The position numbers and the translations under genes are program-made. A stretch of 64,000 bases of DNA, from contig OX419755.1 of NCBI GenBank assembly GCA_948567375.1, positions 53,710,291-53,774,290 on the forward strand. Direction: 5' to 3'. Within the stretch, counting starts at the first letter, position 1; every line of letters starts with the position of its first letter. This DNA comes from Lunularia cruciata (lineage: Eukaryota > Streptophyta > Marchantiopsida > Lunulariales > Lunulariaceae). A model generated the notes under the pieces. The model worked only from the letters and a program-made list of their open reading frames with translations, was not told the DNA's origin and made no database searches. This document shows, in pieces, positions 34,916 through 46,646 of the stretch.

Positions 34916-37400
34916 GGTCCTTAGGCTAAAGGTAGGTAGTTGTGAGAAGATCACTTTGGATACTAAGTTTACCAACATGAGCAAAGGTGTCAATACTAGA
35001 ACAACCAAATTTTTTGCCAAAGCACATAATACAAGTAACAATTGGATTATGATGACCTAGCTCAAAGAGCAATTGTGCCCTCACTTATGAATTTGGTCCA
35101 TCCAAAGAAGACAAATCATCTAGTGATTAATCATGCAATCTTCTTCAACTAGGTATACAAATGGATGATTGTGAATTGGGTGAATATGTTTTATTTGCAT
35201 ACCCAATCAATGATTCTAGAGTTGGAGGAGGACGGAGGTGATACCTACTTGGCTCCATTTGCTATCCACTTCTGCATGGAGCTAAATTTCTTGAGCAAGG
35301 AGGAGGGAAAAAATATCAAGCCAATTTCATTTGGAAGGGTATTTCAAGTCTTAGCCAAAAGAGAAAGGAGTTACTTCAAGAAGTGCACAAAGAGTTAAAA
35401 TTATAGGTAATTTATGGAAGTGAAAGAGGAAATGGTCTTAGACAAGAAGAGAGTAACTCCTTTGAAATCACAATGCACTACAAAGAAGGTGAGAAAAAGT
35501 CCACAAGTGATAGACATCTCTTCATATAGAGAGAAAGTTGAATAAGAAGAATAAGCAACAAAAGACAAAAAATTTACTCTCTAAGACATCACAACCACAT
35601 CAAAGGGAGATGATGAGCATATAGATGGATAATTTGCACTATAGAAGGAGTAGTTCTTAAAGAAGATATGAATGCTAAAGTTCAAGAAGGCCAAGAAGAT
35701 CTTTGGACCAATAATCCTACAAGCCCAATTAGCAAAAAAGAGGGAGCAAATATAGAAGGAGCAAGAGAAGAGGTGGATATCAAAGGTGAATCAATCATCA
35801 TCAAGATATATCAAGAAGAAGAATTGGTTCTTATACAAGAACAAACAATGGTTACAACCAATGGAGTAGCCTTCCTACTAAATTGAGATTAGTGGCAAAG
35901 CATATATTATATATTTGTGGCAAAGGCCATGCATAAAAGTGGCTTTGCAGATAAGGCAAAGAATGAAGTCTCAAGGGAGGAGTTAGAAAAGAGTCAAAAC
36001 CTATACAAGGAAGAATATAGGAAGATCAATGACTTAATACAAGAGAACCATGAAGTAAAGTGGCAATATACTTCATTGATAGCATATTAGAAGACTTAAA
36101 AAGAGGACTTCTAAAGGCTACAAGGAGATTTGAGTGCTCTTTGGCTAGAAGCTAAGAAAACACAAAAAAAGTATAAAGACAAGTTGTAGAGTAAGGATGT
36201 ATAGGTTACAAGCATTGGAGGTGAGCTAGAAGGGGAGAAATGTAAGGATTGTTATCTTGGAGCTGCAAATGACCAAATACAAGAAGGAGTTATCACTTCA
36301 ACTAGAGGCCTTGCAAGCAAATTTGCAAAAGGAGCACAAAGAACAAGCCACAATCAAAGCTAAGATTATGATTGACATCACAATCAAAGTACAAAGAGTT
36401 TAAAACTACTTGAAAGAAGTGATTGTCAAGATGACCAAGAATATGGAAGATCTTTGGGACCTATTGATGTACATTGCCAAAGAAGTAGCACAAGGCTGAA
36501 TGACAAAGACAAAGATACATAAGCTAAACCTACAAGTGCAAACTCTAGAAGCAAAGACAAATGAAGGCCCAAATAGGGATTGACTAGCTATAAAGTTTGA
36601 AGAATATGTAGATAGGAAGTTCAATAAATCTTGTGATACTTTAGTACTAGAAATAGAAAATTACAATGAGAGCGTAGAGCTTCTTTATAGAAAACTAAGT
36701 GCAAAGGCAATTCTTTGCTATAATATGGTACCAAAGACCTTCATAGAGTAATTTCTTCTTTGTTGAAAGTTCTTTTAGTTAGGATCTTTGGAGTAGGAAG
36801 AATCTTTGAGCACAAAAAAGTAGTAAGTTTCTTTGGAGAAGGATTGACACCTTCTCAAGACACATGGATAGAAATTAGCAATGTGTAGTGTAAATGCAAG
36901 GATGTATAATCTTGCTAAATAATTTGCATTGCCTCAATCATTAGATTCCTTAGCTTCCAAATAAGAGATATTATTTAAGGTTGCAAGTTCAATGTGAATA
37001 TTCATTCAATAATGGAAGATAAATAAAGTGAAAGAGAAAAAAGCTCTTTGTCACTTTGCTTAATTTCAAGTATTAGTGTCAAGTCTTTGTCAAGTGACTA
37101 TTGAGGAATATTTGTAGTAGGAAGTGATGAGTGTGTGTGATCCTTAGTAGTTCTGAAGAAGCAATACCTTGATGGATCTTGGGAAAAAATTATAGTATTG
37201 ATAATATTCAACAAGAACAAACACAAAGAACCATTAGACAAGAGCATACCTTTAGAGAAGAGTAGAATGTGATCTTTGGAGTAGGAATCTTTGTTGTAAA
37301 AGTAAAATCTTTCAGTTGATTGAATCATCACACTCAAAGTTTAGTTGGACTAGATCTTTAGTGAAGTGATGTTTTGTTGTCTTTTTGCCATAGTGTGCAT
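34916..37400 (+). pseudogene. Decayed reading frames with coiled-coil character
   Basis: Plus-strand open pieces lie at 35165-35398 (VNMFYLHTQSMILELEEDGG) and 35668-35886 (acidic and lysine-rich), with an interrupted frame from about 35890 to 36560 holding AKNEVSREELEKSQNLYKEE and similar heptad-like text. Together they suggest a former coiled-coil protein. No enzyme motif is visible. Such proteins occur in some plant transposon families, but I cannot name one. Confidence 0.35.
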
Positions 37401-39616
37401 TTGTGGTAACATCACCATCTTCTAGGAGTATCCCCCCCCCCCCCAAGAGGTTAAATAGGTAATAATAAAGTGCTCTGACTTGTGATACTTCTCTTAAAAT
37501 GTAACCATTTCCAAATAGTATCTCCCTAGGAATAATTTGTTTCTTATCCATACATTGCATTGTGGTCAATATAGAGATACTTCATTAATTCTTAATTCTT
37601 TTTGCACATCAACTATTACCATACATAGTATTTTACCATATATAACAAGCTCAAATATAAATGCATACTTTTCTTGTCAATGTTTTTTTCTCTTTACATT
37701 TAAAAAAGATTAGATGAGATGAACTACATAGTCTTTATACTTTCAAATCCACTACCAGTTGAAAATATTATTCTATTGCTTTTGTTACTTTCTTTTATTG
37801 TGCACAAACATCTCTTACTCATTCAATGAGGTACAATAATGATTATAAATTCAATTTATATAGCTAGTAGTTTGCATACACACCAAATTACGAGAATTAC
37901 TTGGGATGGCTAGCTTTAATTAACACTCCTTTTGCCTTTTGATAGGAGAGGATGAAATTTTGGCATTAAAATTTTAAGTGAGGTACATTGATGGTAATGT
38001 TTCTATTCAAGCAACATTTTGCTTCCCTTGTCTTATCTAAAGGTTGTACTAGAATTCTAGTGGTTGATGGGATTCATTTGATCTCTCTTAAACTAATTTA
38101 ATTATTTAAACCTTCTACTTGATGAGATCAATTAAGGCTTTAGTCATTAAGAAACTAAACATTTCCCTAAAGGATTTTGATTGCATGAAATGCAAATCAA
38201 AGTGTATGAGAGAATTTTAGTATGACTTCCAAAATCTTTTGTTCAATTTTGCTCATGATGAAGTTCACACTATATATAACATTCTTTAATACATAAAAAA
38301 AATTTGTATTGAAAATGGATGTTTTATTGGTGAATACGTAATCCTTTCTTTCGTTATCTTTTGTGTTTTTTTCCATGATCTGAGCATTGCTTAAATGATG
38401 TTGCTTAAAAAGCTTCTAAGTGAGACATTTTAGCAACTTCTACATTGTAGCGCCAATGATCTTCAAATGAGGGTTTTTGAGGGTCACTATGAAACCTAAA
38501 TAAACTCAAAATAAGTTTCATTTCTACAAATGAACTTATAAACTCATTTAAGAGGAACCCTATACATGCCAACACTTGTTGAGTTTGTGTGTGATTTGAT
38601 CAAAAAACCCTACACTCTAAATCAGTCAACCTAAACAGGGATCATTAACTTATCTCATGTGAGATGCAAGGCTCAAATAAAAACCAATGTTCCATAAATT
38701 GATTTAAGTAAAAAAAATATAGGATTGCTTGAGATTATAACCTAAACCTTACACTAAACTAAGTGTAAAAGTAATTTTTCTTTCTGTAAGTTAGTAAAAA
38801 ATTTACTACACCTAATCTGAACACTAAAACCATGTTTAGAGGAGATATAAATAGACAATCTCCTTTCAATTGATAGCTATTTTTCCATGATTAGATAAAG
38901 AATATCTATCATCTTAGGGTAAAAATTATAATTTCCAAAGCTTCAATATTTCTATTTTCTATTTTTCAAATATAGAAACATAATAGTTCAAGCGTTATTT
39001 AGATGACAAGAAAAAACACTTACTTTGAATCATTGAAATATTTGAGATACATTGTTTATAATGGATTCGTATATTCTGAATAAAAATGATTTGATGTTTT
39101 TCCCTAAGTTAACATCTCATCATTACATCCTTATAAGTTTGTAAAATTTTCATAAACCAAATTCTTCAGGAGATGTAAAATTCTACAAGTTTGATTTATG
39201 ATAAGAGAAAATTCTAGAATTTAATCCCTGATCAGTACTAACACGTGTTCCTGAGAATAAATACGCGGAAACATCACCTTTGAGCGCGTGAGTTGTAGAC
39301 TGATATGAAAGTCTAATCGAGAAACACGGTGATTACATTCTTTACATAGAGGTCAGTGGTAGTGGTGTAATTTATTCAAATGGCTATAAAGCAGTCGAGT
39401 AACCCTCAGTAGAAAATAGTGATAAACGACGAGGTTGAAGCTCACATAAAACTATATGAATCATATCTCAAAAATTAAATTATAAAATCATGATATTCGC
39501 ATCATAGATTTCAGAAAACATGGGGCATCAAGAACTTAGTTATCTCAACTCTTTCTCATGTCATTACACCATAATAGGGCATCAATATCTTAAGTTGTTC
39601 AAGAGGTTATTGCCGT
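37401..39616. other. AT-rich gene-free region
   Basis: No defensible gene. A run of 14 C residues sits near 37432-37445; the rest is AT-rich with scattered stops on all frames. Confidence 0.5.
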
Positions 39617-39629
39617 ATTTGAATAATGG

Positions 39630-39730
39630 GGCTTAGCCCCATGTTACCTTTTTTTTTGTCTCTCCCTTGTACGGCTTGATGGGGTCTTCCCATCCTTCAC
39701 TTTTCCTACACGGTCGCCTTTTTTCCTTTC
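39630..39730 (+). mobile_element. Short SINE-like structured repeat, copy 1
   Basis: A 101-bp insert begins GGCTTAGCCCCATGTTACC and contains CTCTCCCTTGTACGGCTTGA and TGGGGTCTTCCCATCC. It is bracketed by a perfect 13-bp direct repeat ATTTGAATAATGG (39617-39629 and 39731-39743). The flank continues into repeat R. A related site without the insert lies at 2617-2629 (10 of 13 bases the same). The repeat can fold into GGGGCTTAGCCCC (partly using the flank) and GATGGG-GTCTT-CCCATC hairpins. Confidence 0.75.
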
Positions 39731-39742
39731 ATTTGAATAATG

Positions 39743-39820
39743 GAAGCAGAAGCCATTCATATAGAGCGGGGTATCCATAACACACTTTAGGACTGAACTG
39801 GACACATGCATATTTGAGGA
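39743..39820 (+). repeat. Dispersed repeat R, third copy
   Basis: AGCAGAAGCCATTC followed by GGGGTATCC, ACTTTAGGAC and TGCATAT boxes matches the tandem pair at 2630-2750 with gaps. It directly abuts the SINE-like insert, which appears to have landed in this repeat. Confidence 0.55.
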
Positions 39821-40104
39821 ATGAAATAAACTGTTTATGGAAAAGCAGTTTATGGAAAGGATGATCCAAATCCCACTTATGAAGGGACTTGACGCAAGAT
39901 AGTAATGCAAGAAATGCAAAAAGTACATGCAAGAAGAAATGCAAATAAGCTCGAAGAAGTGCAGGAAAAGAGGGAGAATAAATAAGCAAAGACAGAGTAA
40001 GATCAGTGTTAGAGGATAGAAGAAACAGAAGAAACTTCTATGATAGCCGAGACCAAGAATTCCCATTCCTACTCTGCCTATTGGTACGTAGGGTTAGCAG
40101 GAGC

Positions 40105-40225
40105 ATCCCCGACGGGGGGCCCTGCGGGCTGCCGCCGGGTCTGATACTCTGATACCGCCCGTCGGAAAGTCCGGCCTTCGGCCCTCCGGGGCTCGCTGAA
40201 CGTCCCTCTTGATCTGGTTCAGCGT
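40105..40225. other. Compact GC-rich segment with several perfect stems
   Basis: In otherwise AT-rich DNA this segment is strongly GC-rich and contains nested inverted repeats. CCGACGGG (40109-40116) pairs with CCCGTCGG (40158-40165) and encloses GCCC-TGC-GGGC (40119-40129). Next comes GGCC-TTC-GGCC (40173-40183), then CGCTGAAC (40194-40201) with GTTCAGCG (40217-40224). This looks like a structured RNA or a fold-back element. I could not match it to tRNA, rRNA, hammerhead or HDV-type motifs. Confidence 0.5.
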
Positions 40226-41878
40226 CTCTTTTCATACATCAACAAGAATATGCAACATGAAGAATGACTTCGATAGAAACATAGAATTCATGACTTCCTG
40301 ATTCTCGGTATCAAAATATTAATGACTCCCCGAATCTCAGACATAGGTTATGAAAAAAAAAAACCCTGTCAAGAATAACGAAAGGAAAAACAAGGGAAAG
40401 TCTGAAATGTGGCAAAAATATGATTCGACTGGAGAGTGTGTATGCCTTCATGCACTAATAAGAAAGGAGAAAACAAGGAAAACATTAAGAAAAAGGGACG
40501 AACTGTTATAGGAAATATGTCACTTCATGCAATTCGGTGCATGAACACATCAAACCCACAATACGGAAAGCAATCATGATAAAACTGCACTAAAGCAGTC
40601 CGGAGTTCATCAACATCCACGAGGTGTCGGAATAACTGAGTAATGCCATTATCGAGTTTCTCTTCGAATACTCAGAAGTGCCTCGAGCTTTCAAACCGAA
40701 TTTTATTACCGAATTTCAATTGTTTTCTTATGAATCGACAAATACTCTATGCTTCATCGATATGTGTTGGTAAAGGTTAATAGAACCTATGTCTAAAGTG
40801 GAGCAACGGCCAACCTCTTACTCTCTCTGAAAAATAACATGTTAAACTCGTATCCATTGTCTACCCGTTGGGTTATTTAATAGCCTCCTTGTGGGACAGA
40901 GGAGTTCGGGTCTATACAAATCGTATTTGTTGTGATTTGATCCGAAACCACATTAAATGAATTTGACATTCTCGTCCACAGCATTGCTTAAGGGAAACAA
41001 CCCAGTATAGGAGAGAAACGCAAACAAAAGTAGCCGGCCGGACAGAAAGGAAGGATAGAACACTGACCGCATAGGACAGAAAGGAAGGATGCAATTTTCA
41101 CGTCTGCAAATTTGCAGGATGACTTTCCCGGTGTCTTTGCTTCCATGTTTAGATGAATGGAGCACGTCGCGACCAAGGAGATGTGACAAGCAACATAATG
41201 AGGACCTCAACAAGAAAGAAGCTCACCTCATCTATTGCCAGCACCTGCACTACCACCAGAGGGATTGGGCTCACTCATTCCATTTCCACGACATGAAAAT
41301 GTTTCTTTTGACACCCAGTTCTGGGGTTGACTACTGTGTATGGAATTAGTTTCCTTGAGACAAAAGAACAAAGAGCTTGACCTCACCATGTCTTCGTCAC
41401 GATAGACACATGATGAAGTTCTCCTTGCCTGCCAATCTATCTCCCACTGTCTGCTCCCGTTCCTATGCTGATCCCTTCAACTCCTCATTCCAAACGAAGA
41501 TCCGCTCCAATTGGATTGTCAGGACAGCAGATTCTGCTTCTTGACATACAGCGAGATACTGTACAGGGAACTTCTACTGTTCTCTCACTGTGCACGGTAC
41601 CCATGTTCTCCATCTCATCTCACTCTTCCCCCACCCAGTTTGAGACTTGGGTATGCTGAATCGTTCTCACTCTTGGTATTTCTAGGTGTCTTTCTGGAGT
41701 TGTAAGATCTGAGGTAGTTTCGTGCAGTCATTTGTGGTAGGCGTGATACGGTGGTGGTGTAAGTGCTGCGGTGGAGCCGGCACGTCACGTGATGTTCGTC
41801 ATTGGTCGTGAGGGCGCCTGTTCACGTGAAGAACGGATCTCAAGATTAAGTTTCATTCTCCAGGGATATTAGATGATT

Positions 41879-41986
41879 AAAGTACAAGGGCGACCGCTTA
41901 GAAAAAACGAAGGAGGGGAAGACCCCATCAAGCCGTACAAGGGAGAGACGAAAAAGGTAAAATGGGGCTAAGCCCCAATTATGCCC
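41879..41986 (-). mobile_element. Short SINE-like structured repeat, copy 2
   Basis: A 108-bp insert on the minus strand contains GGGGCTTAGCCCCATTTTAC, CTCTCCCTTGTACGGCTTGA and TGGGGTCTTCCCC, as in copy 1. It is flanked by a perfect 25-bp direct repeat, 41854-41878 and 41987-42011 (starting CATTCTCCAGGGATATTAG). The long, variable duplication length (25 against 13 bp) is typical of LINE-type target-primed insertion and unlike DNA transposons or LTR elements. Confidence 0.82.
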
Positions 41987-43110
41987 CATTCTCCAGGGAT
42001 ATTAGATGATTCAGGTTTCTCTGATATTAGAACTTTTGAATAAAGAAGAGGAAGCATGAAATGGTGATGGCAATGAAATCTTCCGTCGATAGCAAGGATT
42101 GTCTAGAAAGGCTTCAGCGCACATGGCCAGATTATGTGGTTTACCTGAACCTGTGACTCATGAACTCGAAGACGAAAGTCCTCCGCGTCACTATTGTGCC
42201 AAGATTTGCATATGCATTGTTATGTTTGTACTGCCGAAACTTGAGTCAGCTTTAGTCACAGTTTGAGCGGAAAACTTGAAGTTCTGTTCAAATATGATAA
42301 TGAGGTGGCTTTTTAAGGTTTCAGGATGGTTCATGGGGGGAGGTCTAACGACCTTGACTTGGCTGATTATGTCAATATCTATTCGGTTCTCGTGGTCAGC
42401 AACTGAAGCGTGAAAATACGAACCTTGTCCCTCTTAATTCTTTTATACCGGAAAGAAAACCGTTGTTAAAATTATGGACTGCATATCCCGTTCGTGCAAT
42501 GGTTCGTGTTTGGAACGGTGGATGGTATGAACTCGTGATTGGCATGCTGAACTGTAGGCCCATAATCCGGACCAACTGGTACAATGGCCAGTCTCGTCAC
42601 ATGTACAAACTAATCTCTGAGAATCCAAACTTATAGCTAGTGTGAAGCTGTACCCGCTGGTAACTAAACAACCAAACTGGAGGCAGAAGATGAATAACTT
42701 TTAACTCAGGACGTAGTTCAACATAGTCTGCAATTCAAACGAGCGGGGAAAACTATACCAAATAAGGAGGCGCAATAACTTAATGTTGAAAAGTATCGAA
42801 GACGGAAACTGGTGGCAGAAAACAATTTTCTTGACCCCAAAGCCAAAGCGTGGGCACTTGAACACTCCAAACTCTTTGATCACTCGGGACAACATTAGCA
42901 AAAAGTCGGAGTGAAGTCTGACATGACAAAGAGCTGTTGCCATGAACTTAGTCGTCTGTAACCAGAGGTTCGACAAGAAGACCTCGCCCTTGTACTTGGT
43001 TATCACAGGGGTCATTCTCAGAATAGCAACCCAGTCATCTGTCATTCAGCGGGAAAAGTTCCAGTAAGCAAATGACTTGCGGATTGGCCACAATTCACAT
43101 ATAAGTGTAA

Positions 43111-44013
43111 CTAGCGCTTATCAAAACTCAGTTTTCCTAGTGGTTTGAGCTGCATATGGTCGTTGTCCGAGTCCATATTGACAGCATCGTAGCCCCCCCT
43201 TCTGTATCCTTGTAATCTAGCGACCAACCCAAGGGCAAAAACACCAAAAACCACGACCAGTGTAACGTGACAATTGAAGGCAAATCCCATAAGGCCCTTC
43301 GCCCGCAGCTTTGCCTCGTCCAAATCACATTGAGTGGATCCATTAACTCCGCCAGGTAGATCAAGTAGGCGGTGGCAGCCCTCCGGAATAAAATTCTCCA
43401 TGTACAGTGACATACCGATTTGGAACAGCCAAGTTCCTTGCAGGAGCAGTGACATGCAGAACACGAAGTCCACAAAAAATGCTCTTGGCTGCCAGGCCAA
43501 TAAGAATGCACAAACGCCACTAACACCAATGACGAACGACAGAAGCACATAGCACTTCCCTTCTAAACCGGCATTTTCAGCAGCCTCTTGACCTATAACG
43601 GTCAACTCCACCAGGAACGCCAGTCCGATGAGCACAAAAGGTAACTCGTAAGGCAGAGGTAGTGCTGATGTTGATTCACTCAAAAGCACCAGCGCAGCAA
43701 ACAGCCAGAACATCAGAAGAACCACAGAATGCTGAAAGCTAGCAATTCGATAAACAGGAATAATCCCATCCTCAAGGGGAGCAAAACTTGTAGAAATTCC
43801 GAGCTCATAGAAGATGGCCAGAGGAATGGTTACTAATAACACGTAAAGCTCCAAACTTCTCAGTCTCCCGGATACAAACGGTACAGGTTGCCATGCTCTC
43901 GCACAATAGTCCCGAGGATGTCTGAGGTAACTAACGGATGCAGAAAATAGATGCCATAATCCAAAGGTGAAGAAGAAGAAGGCAGGTATGAGGTGCCCTG
44001 TCAACGTTCCCAT
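43111..44013 (-). CDS. TMEM45-like (DUF716) multi-pass membrane protein
   Basis: A single uninterrupted frame of 300 codons. It starts MGTLTGHLIPAFFFFTFGLW, the typical N-terminus of the TMEM45/DUF716 family with a conserved His and Gly in the first membrane segment. Further hydrophobic segments include SLELYVLLVTIPLAIFYELG, QHSVVLLMFWLFAALVLL, ELPFVLIGLAFLVELTVIG, CYVLLSFVIGVSGVCAFLLA, FFVDFVFCMSLLLQGTWLFQ and VTLVVVFGVFALGLVARLQG, about seven in all. Family signatures HS (QHSVVLLMFW) and QGTWLFQIGMSLY are present. The hydrophilic C-terminus is short (DAVNMDSDNDHMQLKPL). Length fits the family. Plant members have been linked to stress and viral responses, but the biochemical role is unknown. 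No intron interrupts the coding part; the gene looks intact. Confidence 0.93.
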   Translation of the reverse strand: MGTLTGHLIPAFFFFTFGLWHLFSASVSYLRHPRDYCARAWQPVPFVSGRLRSLELYVLLVTIPLAIFYELGISTSFAPLEDGIIPVYRIASFQHSVVLLMFWLFAALVLLSESTSALPLPYELPFVLIGLAFLVELTVIGQEAAENAGLEGKCYVLLSFVIGVSGVCAFLLAWQPRAFFVDFVFCMSLLLQGTWLFQIGMSLYMENFIPEGCHRLLDLPGGVNGSTQCDLDEAKLRAKGLMGFAFNCHVTLVVVFGVFALGLVARLQGYRRGGYDAVNMDSDNDHMQLKPLGKLSFDKR

Positions 44014-46646
44014 GTCTTCAGACTCCTAAACCTTCACTCAGGTTTGCCCCTCGGCCAATTCCCCCAAAACCTTCAAAAATGGAATAGACCTCCCAAAAAC
44101 GACCAAAGGATCAATTTGATGAACTTCAAGCTTCAGTGTTGACCGCACTCGAGCCAACATATGCCACCATCTCTGATAATGACCCAACGAACGAGCCGAC
44201 CTGCCCTCCTTTCTGTCTTGAAAATCGTCCACAACGGCTTTTCTGAATACAATTCAATACTTGAAAGAACAATTTCTTGATTTCCAAGCAGATCGGGAAG
44301 AGGTCGATATATCTGAGGGATAACTTATACCACCCAGCTCCCAGCTCCCCTGATCTACCTGCGGCTTATCGTCCAAACCTCGATTTGGCAACGTCCTCAG
44401 GCTCCTGACCAATGGCAGGGGATGCAATCAATGAATCGATTCTTCCACTCCAATCCACTCCTCTGCCGGTACCCAGACGTCGAAGCCGACGAATCCAGAT
44501 CTAGGTAACAACGAGTCCACTGCAACTCTGCTCGCTTCTCCCCTAGTCCTGCTCTACAGCAACAGAGCTCGAGAGCCTTTCGGAATGTAACAGACAAACA
44601 GACGCCTGCTATCTCTCCCGACCTAGAATATGCAAAATCTTCTTCCCTCTCCCACAATTGAGAGCGTAGAGCTTGCTTACATCCACTCACCCGCCTACTA
44701 CAAGTCAGAGAAGAGCAGTTTCTCACCACGCAAGAGCCTCCTCCTTGACCCGAAATGAGCTCAAAACCCAACAGTCTTTAGCTACGACTACATCTGTGAA
44801 AGAATCTGCACATCAAGCGGAAGAAGAGAGAACAGAGACAGAAGAAGAGAGCACATGCGCTGGAGGCAGAGTACCAAATTCGTACATAAACGTTCGAGCT
44901 CAGAGGAGACAATGTTGTCTACGGGCGTGCCGGGTTTGACTCGTCGTCTTCAGGATTTCCTCAGTTCCACGTCTCAACTTCCTATTCAGGGCTGCACTCG
45001 GAGCTTTCTGTCCGTCATGCTTAGAGACATCCCTTGTCCTATCTGGATGACGACTCTATTCCCGTTCGTGACTCAATGTTCGGGTGGATGTCCCCACCAA
45101 CCTGTGAACTGTTCAGTACAATTCGGGGCTACCGGACTTCGCTGGATTCTCCCGGCGTTTCCTAGAAAGCTTTGTATTCGGGGGTTACTCCTGGAAGGTC
45201 AAATGCTTCTTCTCCGACCAGTCGGAAGTCCTGCATTTACACCTGCCGGATCTGTTCCCGGGATGCGCCGGCGCACTGCTGGGCGTTCCTCGACTCCTTG
45301 CAAACATGGACTCCGTTGTAATAGTTCGATCGAGGAGGAAAACGGTTCTGACACAACAAAGACGAAGTACTCGGTTGTATAAAGCATGCACAACGTCAAG
45401 GAGTCTTCCCCTCTATTCTACCACGAAGTACATCACATCTACCATCTTGCTTGGCAGCGTAAGATGAACACGACGCTCGCTTTCATATACTGCAAGTACT
45501 CTGTACTACAAGCTTACTTAAACCCTGGCGGATATACTACCTCCTGAAATTGTGCATTATGATGGACTACTACGGTAGTGAAAAGAGCTTTGTGACAGTT
45601 TTCAGCGCCCAGGAGTTCTAGAAGAGATATCCAATATGGCGCTTCAAATAGAAATTTACGGGCTTTTTGAGGAACCCTAGAAATTTTGTACAGATCTTGA
45701 TGGGCATCAGTAGATAACATTGGTGCAAAAATGAGATATTCATTAAATATTTTAATTATTAATATCTCAGTAATTAATGATATAAAGGAACAAAAGAAAA
45801 GGGATCACTCACTATCGTAAGAGATTGCTCGTAAGCTTTTGATGACATAATATAGACCACTTTACGCTTACTGAAAGTTTGATGCGATACTGATTGCTGG
45901 AGTAATAGGACAGAGATATAAAAGTTGCTTTCACACATGACTACGTTTATTCTTTCCCTCTTCTTTCCAAAATCCAAGTTCTTATTCCTTCCAACTGCAC
46001 GGTAAACTGCCAAATAAAGAATAATTTTATTGCAAATATACAAATACTTCTTCTTCGATACATTCTACGTGATTATGCCCTGAAGCTCTTGGGTTATCTT
46101 AGCCTTACATCATAAAACTCTTTAGAAATCTTGGCATACAAAACCAAAACTGTAACTCTTGACTCATCTCCGTATACTACTACGAAACTAAACAATTAGA
46201 GGTCATAATTCTAGGAAGGAAAAAGGTTATCGTCATTTACTTTCTGGAAAATTTTTAATTTAAAGTTATGGAAGACGTAAGGAATTTTGAAGTTCCCATA
46301 ATAGAATAGAGAGGGTTTCACAGATTTAGTTTTGTTGGAATATGTTTCTTTACAAATGATGTTGCGGTCAAATGAATAGGGGTACTTAGAGGACACGGCC
46401 TCTTTTAGTTACCCCTCTTTTGGGTAAGTCTTCTTTAGCATTCTGACTTCCTCACATCACCCTATGTTGTACTCTGCATTTATGATTGCCATTCTACTCA
46501 AGAATTTTGGATCTAGTGTAAAATTCATATAACTTTACAAGCCTTAAGTAGTTCAAATGAGTTTTTCTTAACGAAGTAAATGATGGACACTCTAACAGAT
46601 GGATAAAAAAGATTATCTCTTAGGATATGAATCGATAATGAATTGG
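44014..46646. other. TMEM45-like gene upstream region and gene-free DNA
   Basis: 44014-44770 should contain the 5' UTR and promoter of the TMEM45-like gene. 44855-45382 has moderate GC and an open plus-strand frame rich in Arg, Ser, Thr and Pro, with no recognisable motif; I treat it as non-coding. 45400-46640 is AT-rich with nothing recognisable. Confidence 0.45.

Noticed and set aside
40038-40235. 65-codon minus-strand frame over the GC-rich island
   Set aside because: The frame follows from high GC and few stops; perfect inverted repeats explain the sequence better than coding.
41215-41300. Minus-strand frame MSEPNPSGGSAGAGNR with a following GT donor, possible first exon
   Set aside because: Only 16 residues before a stop or donor, and no second exon could be found at lower coordinates.
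39630-41986. The two inverted SINE-like copies as terminal inverted repeats of one 2.35-kb DNA transposon
   Set aside because: Each copy has its own, different target duplication, so they are separate insertions.
42701-43045. 114-codon minus-strand frame just below the TMEM45-like gene
   Set aside because: No recognisable motif; more likely 3' UTR or flank of that gene.
44855-45382. 175-codon plus-strand open frame upstream of the TMEM45-like gene
   Set aside because: Composition is low in order, no family motif is visible and there is no upstream or downstream exon support.
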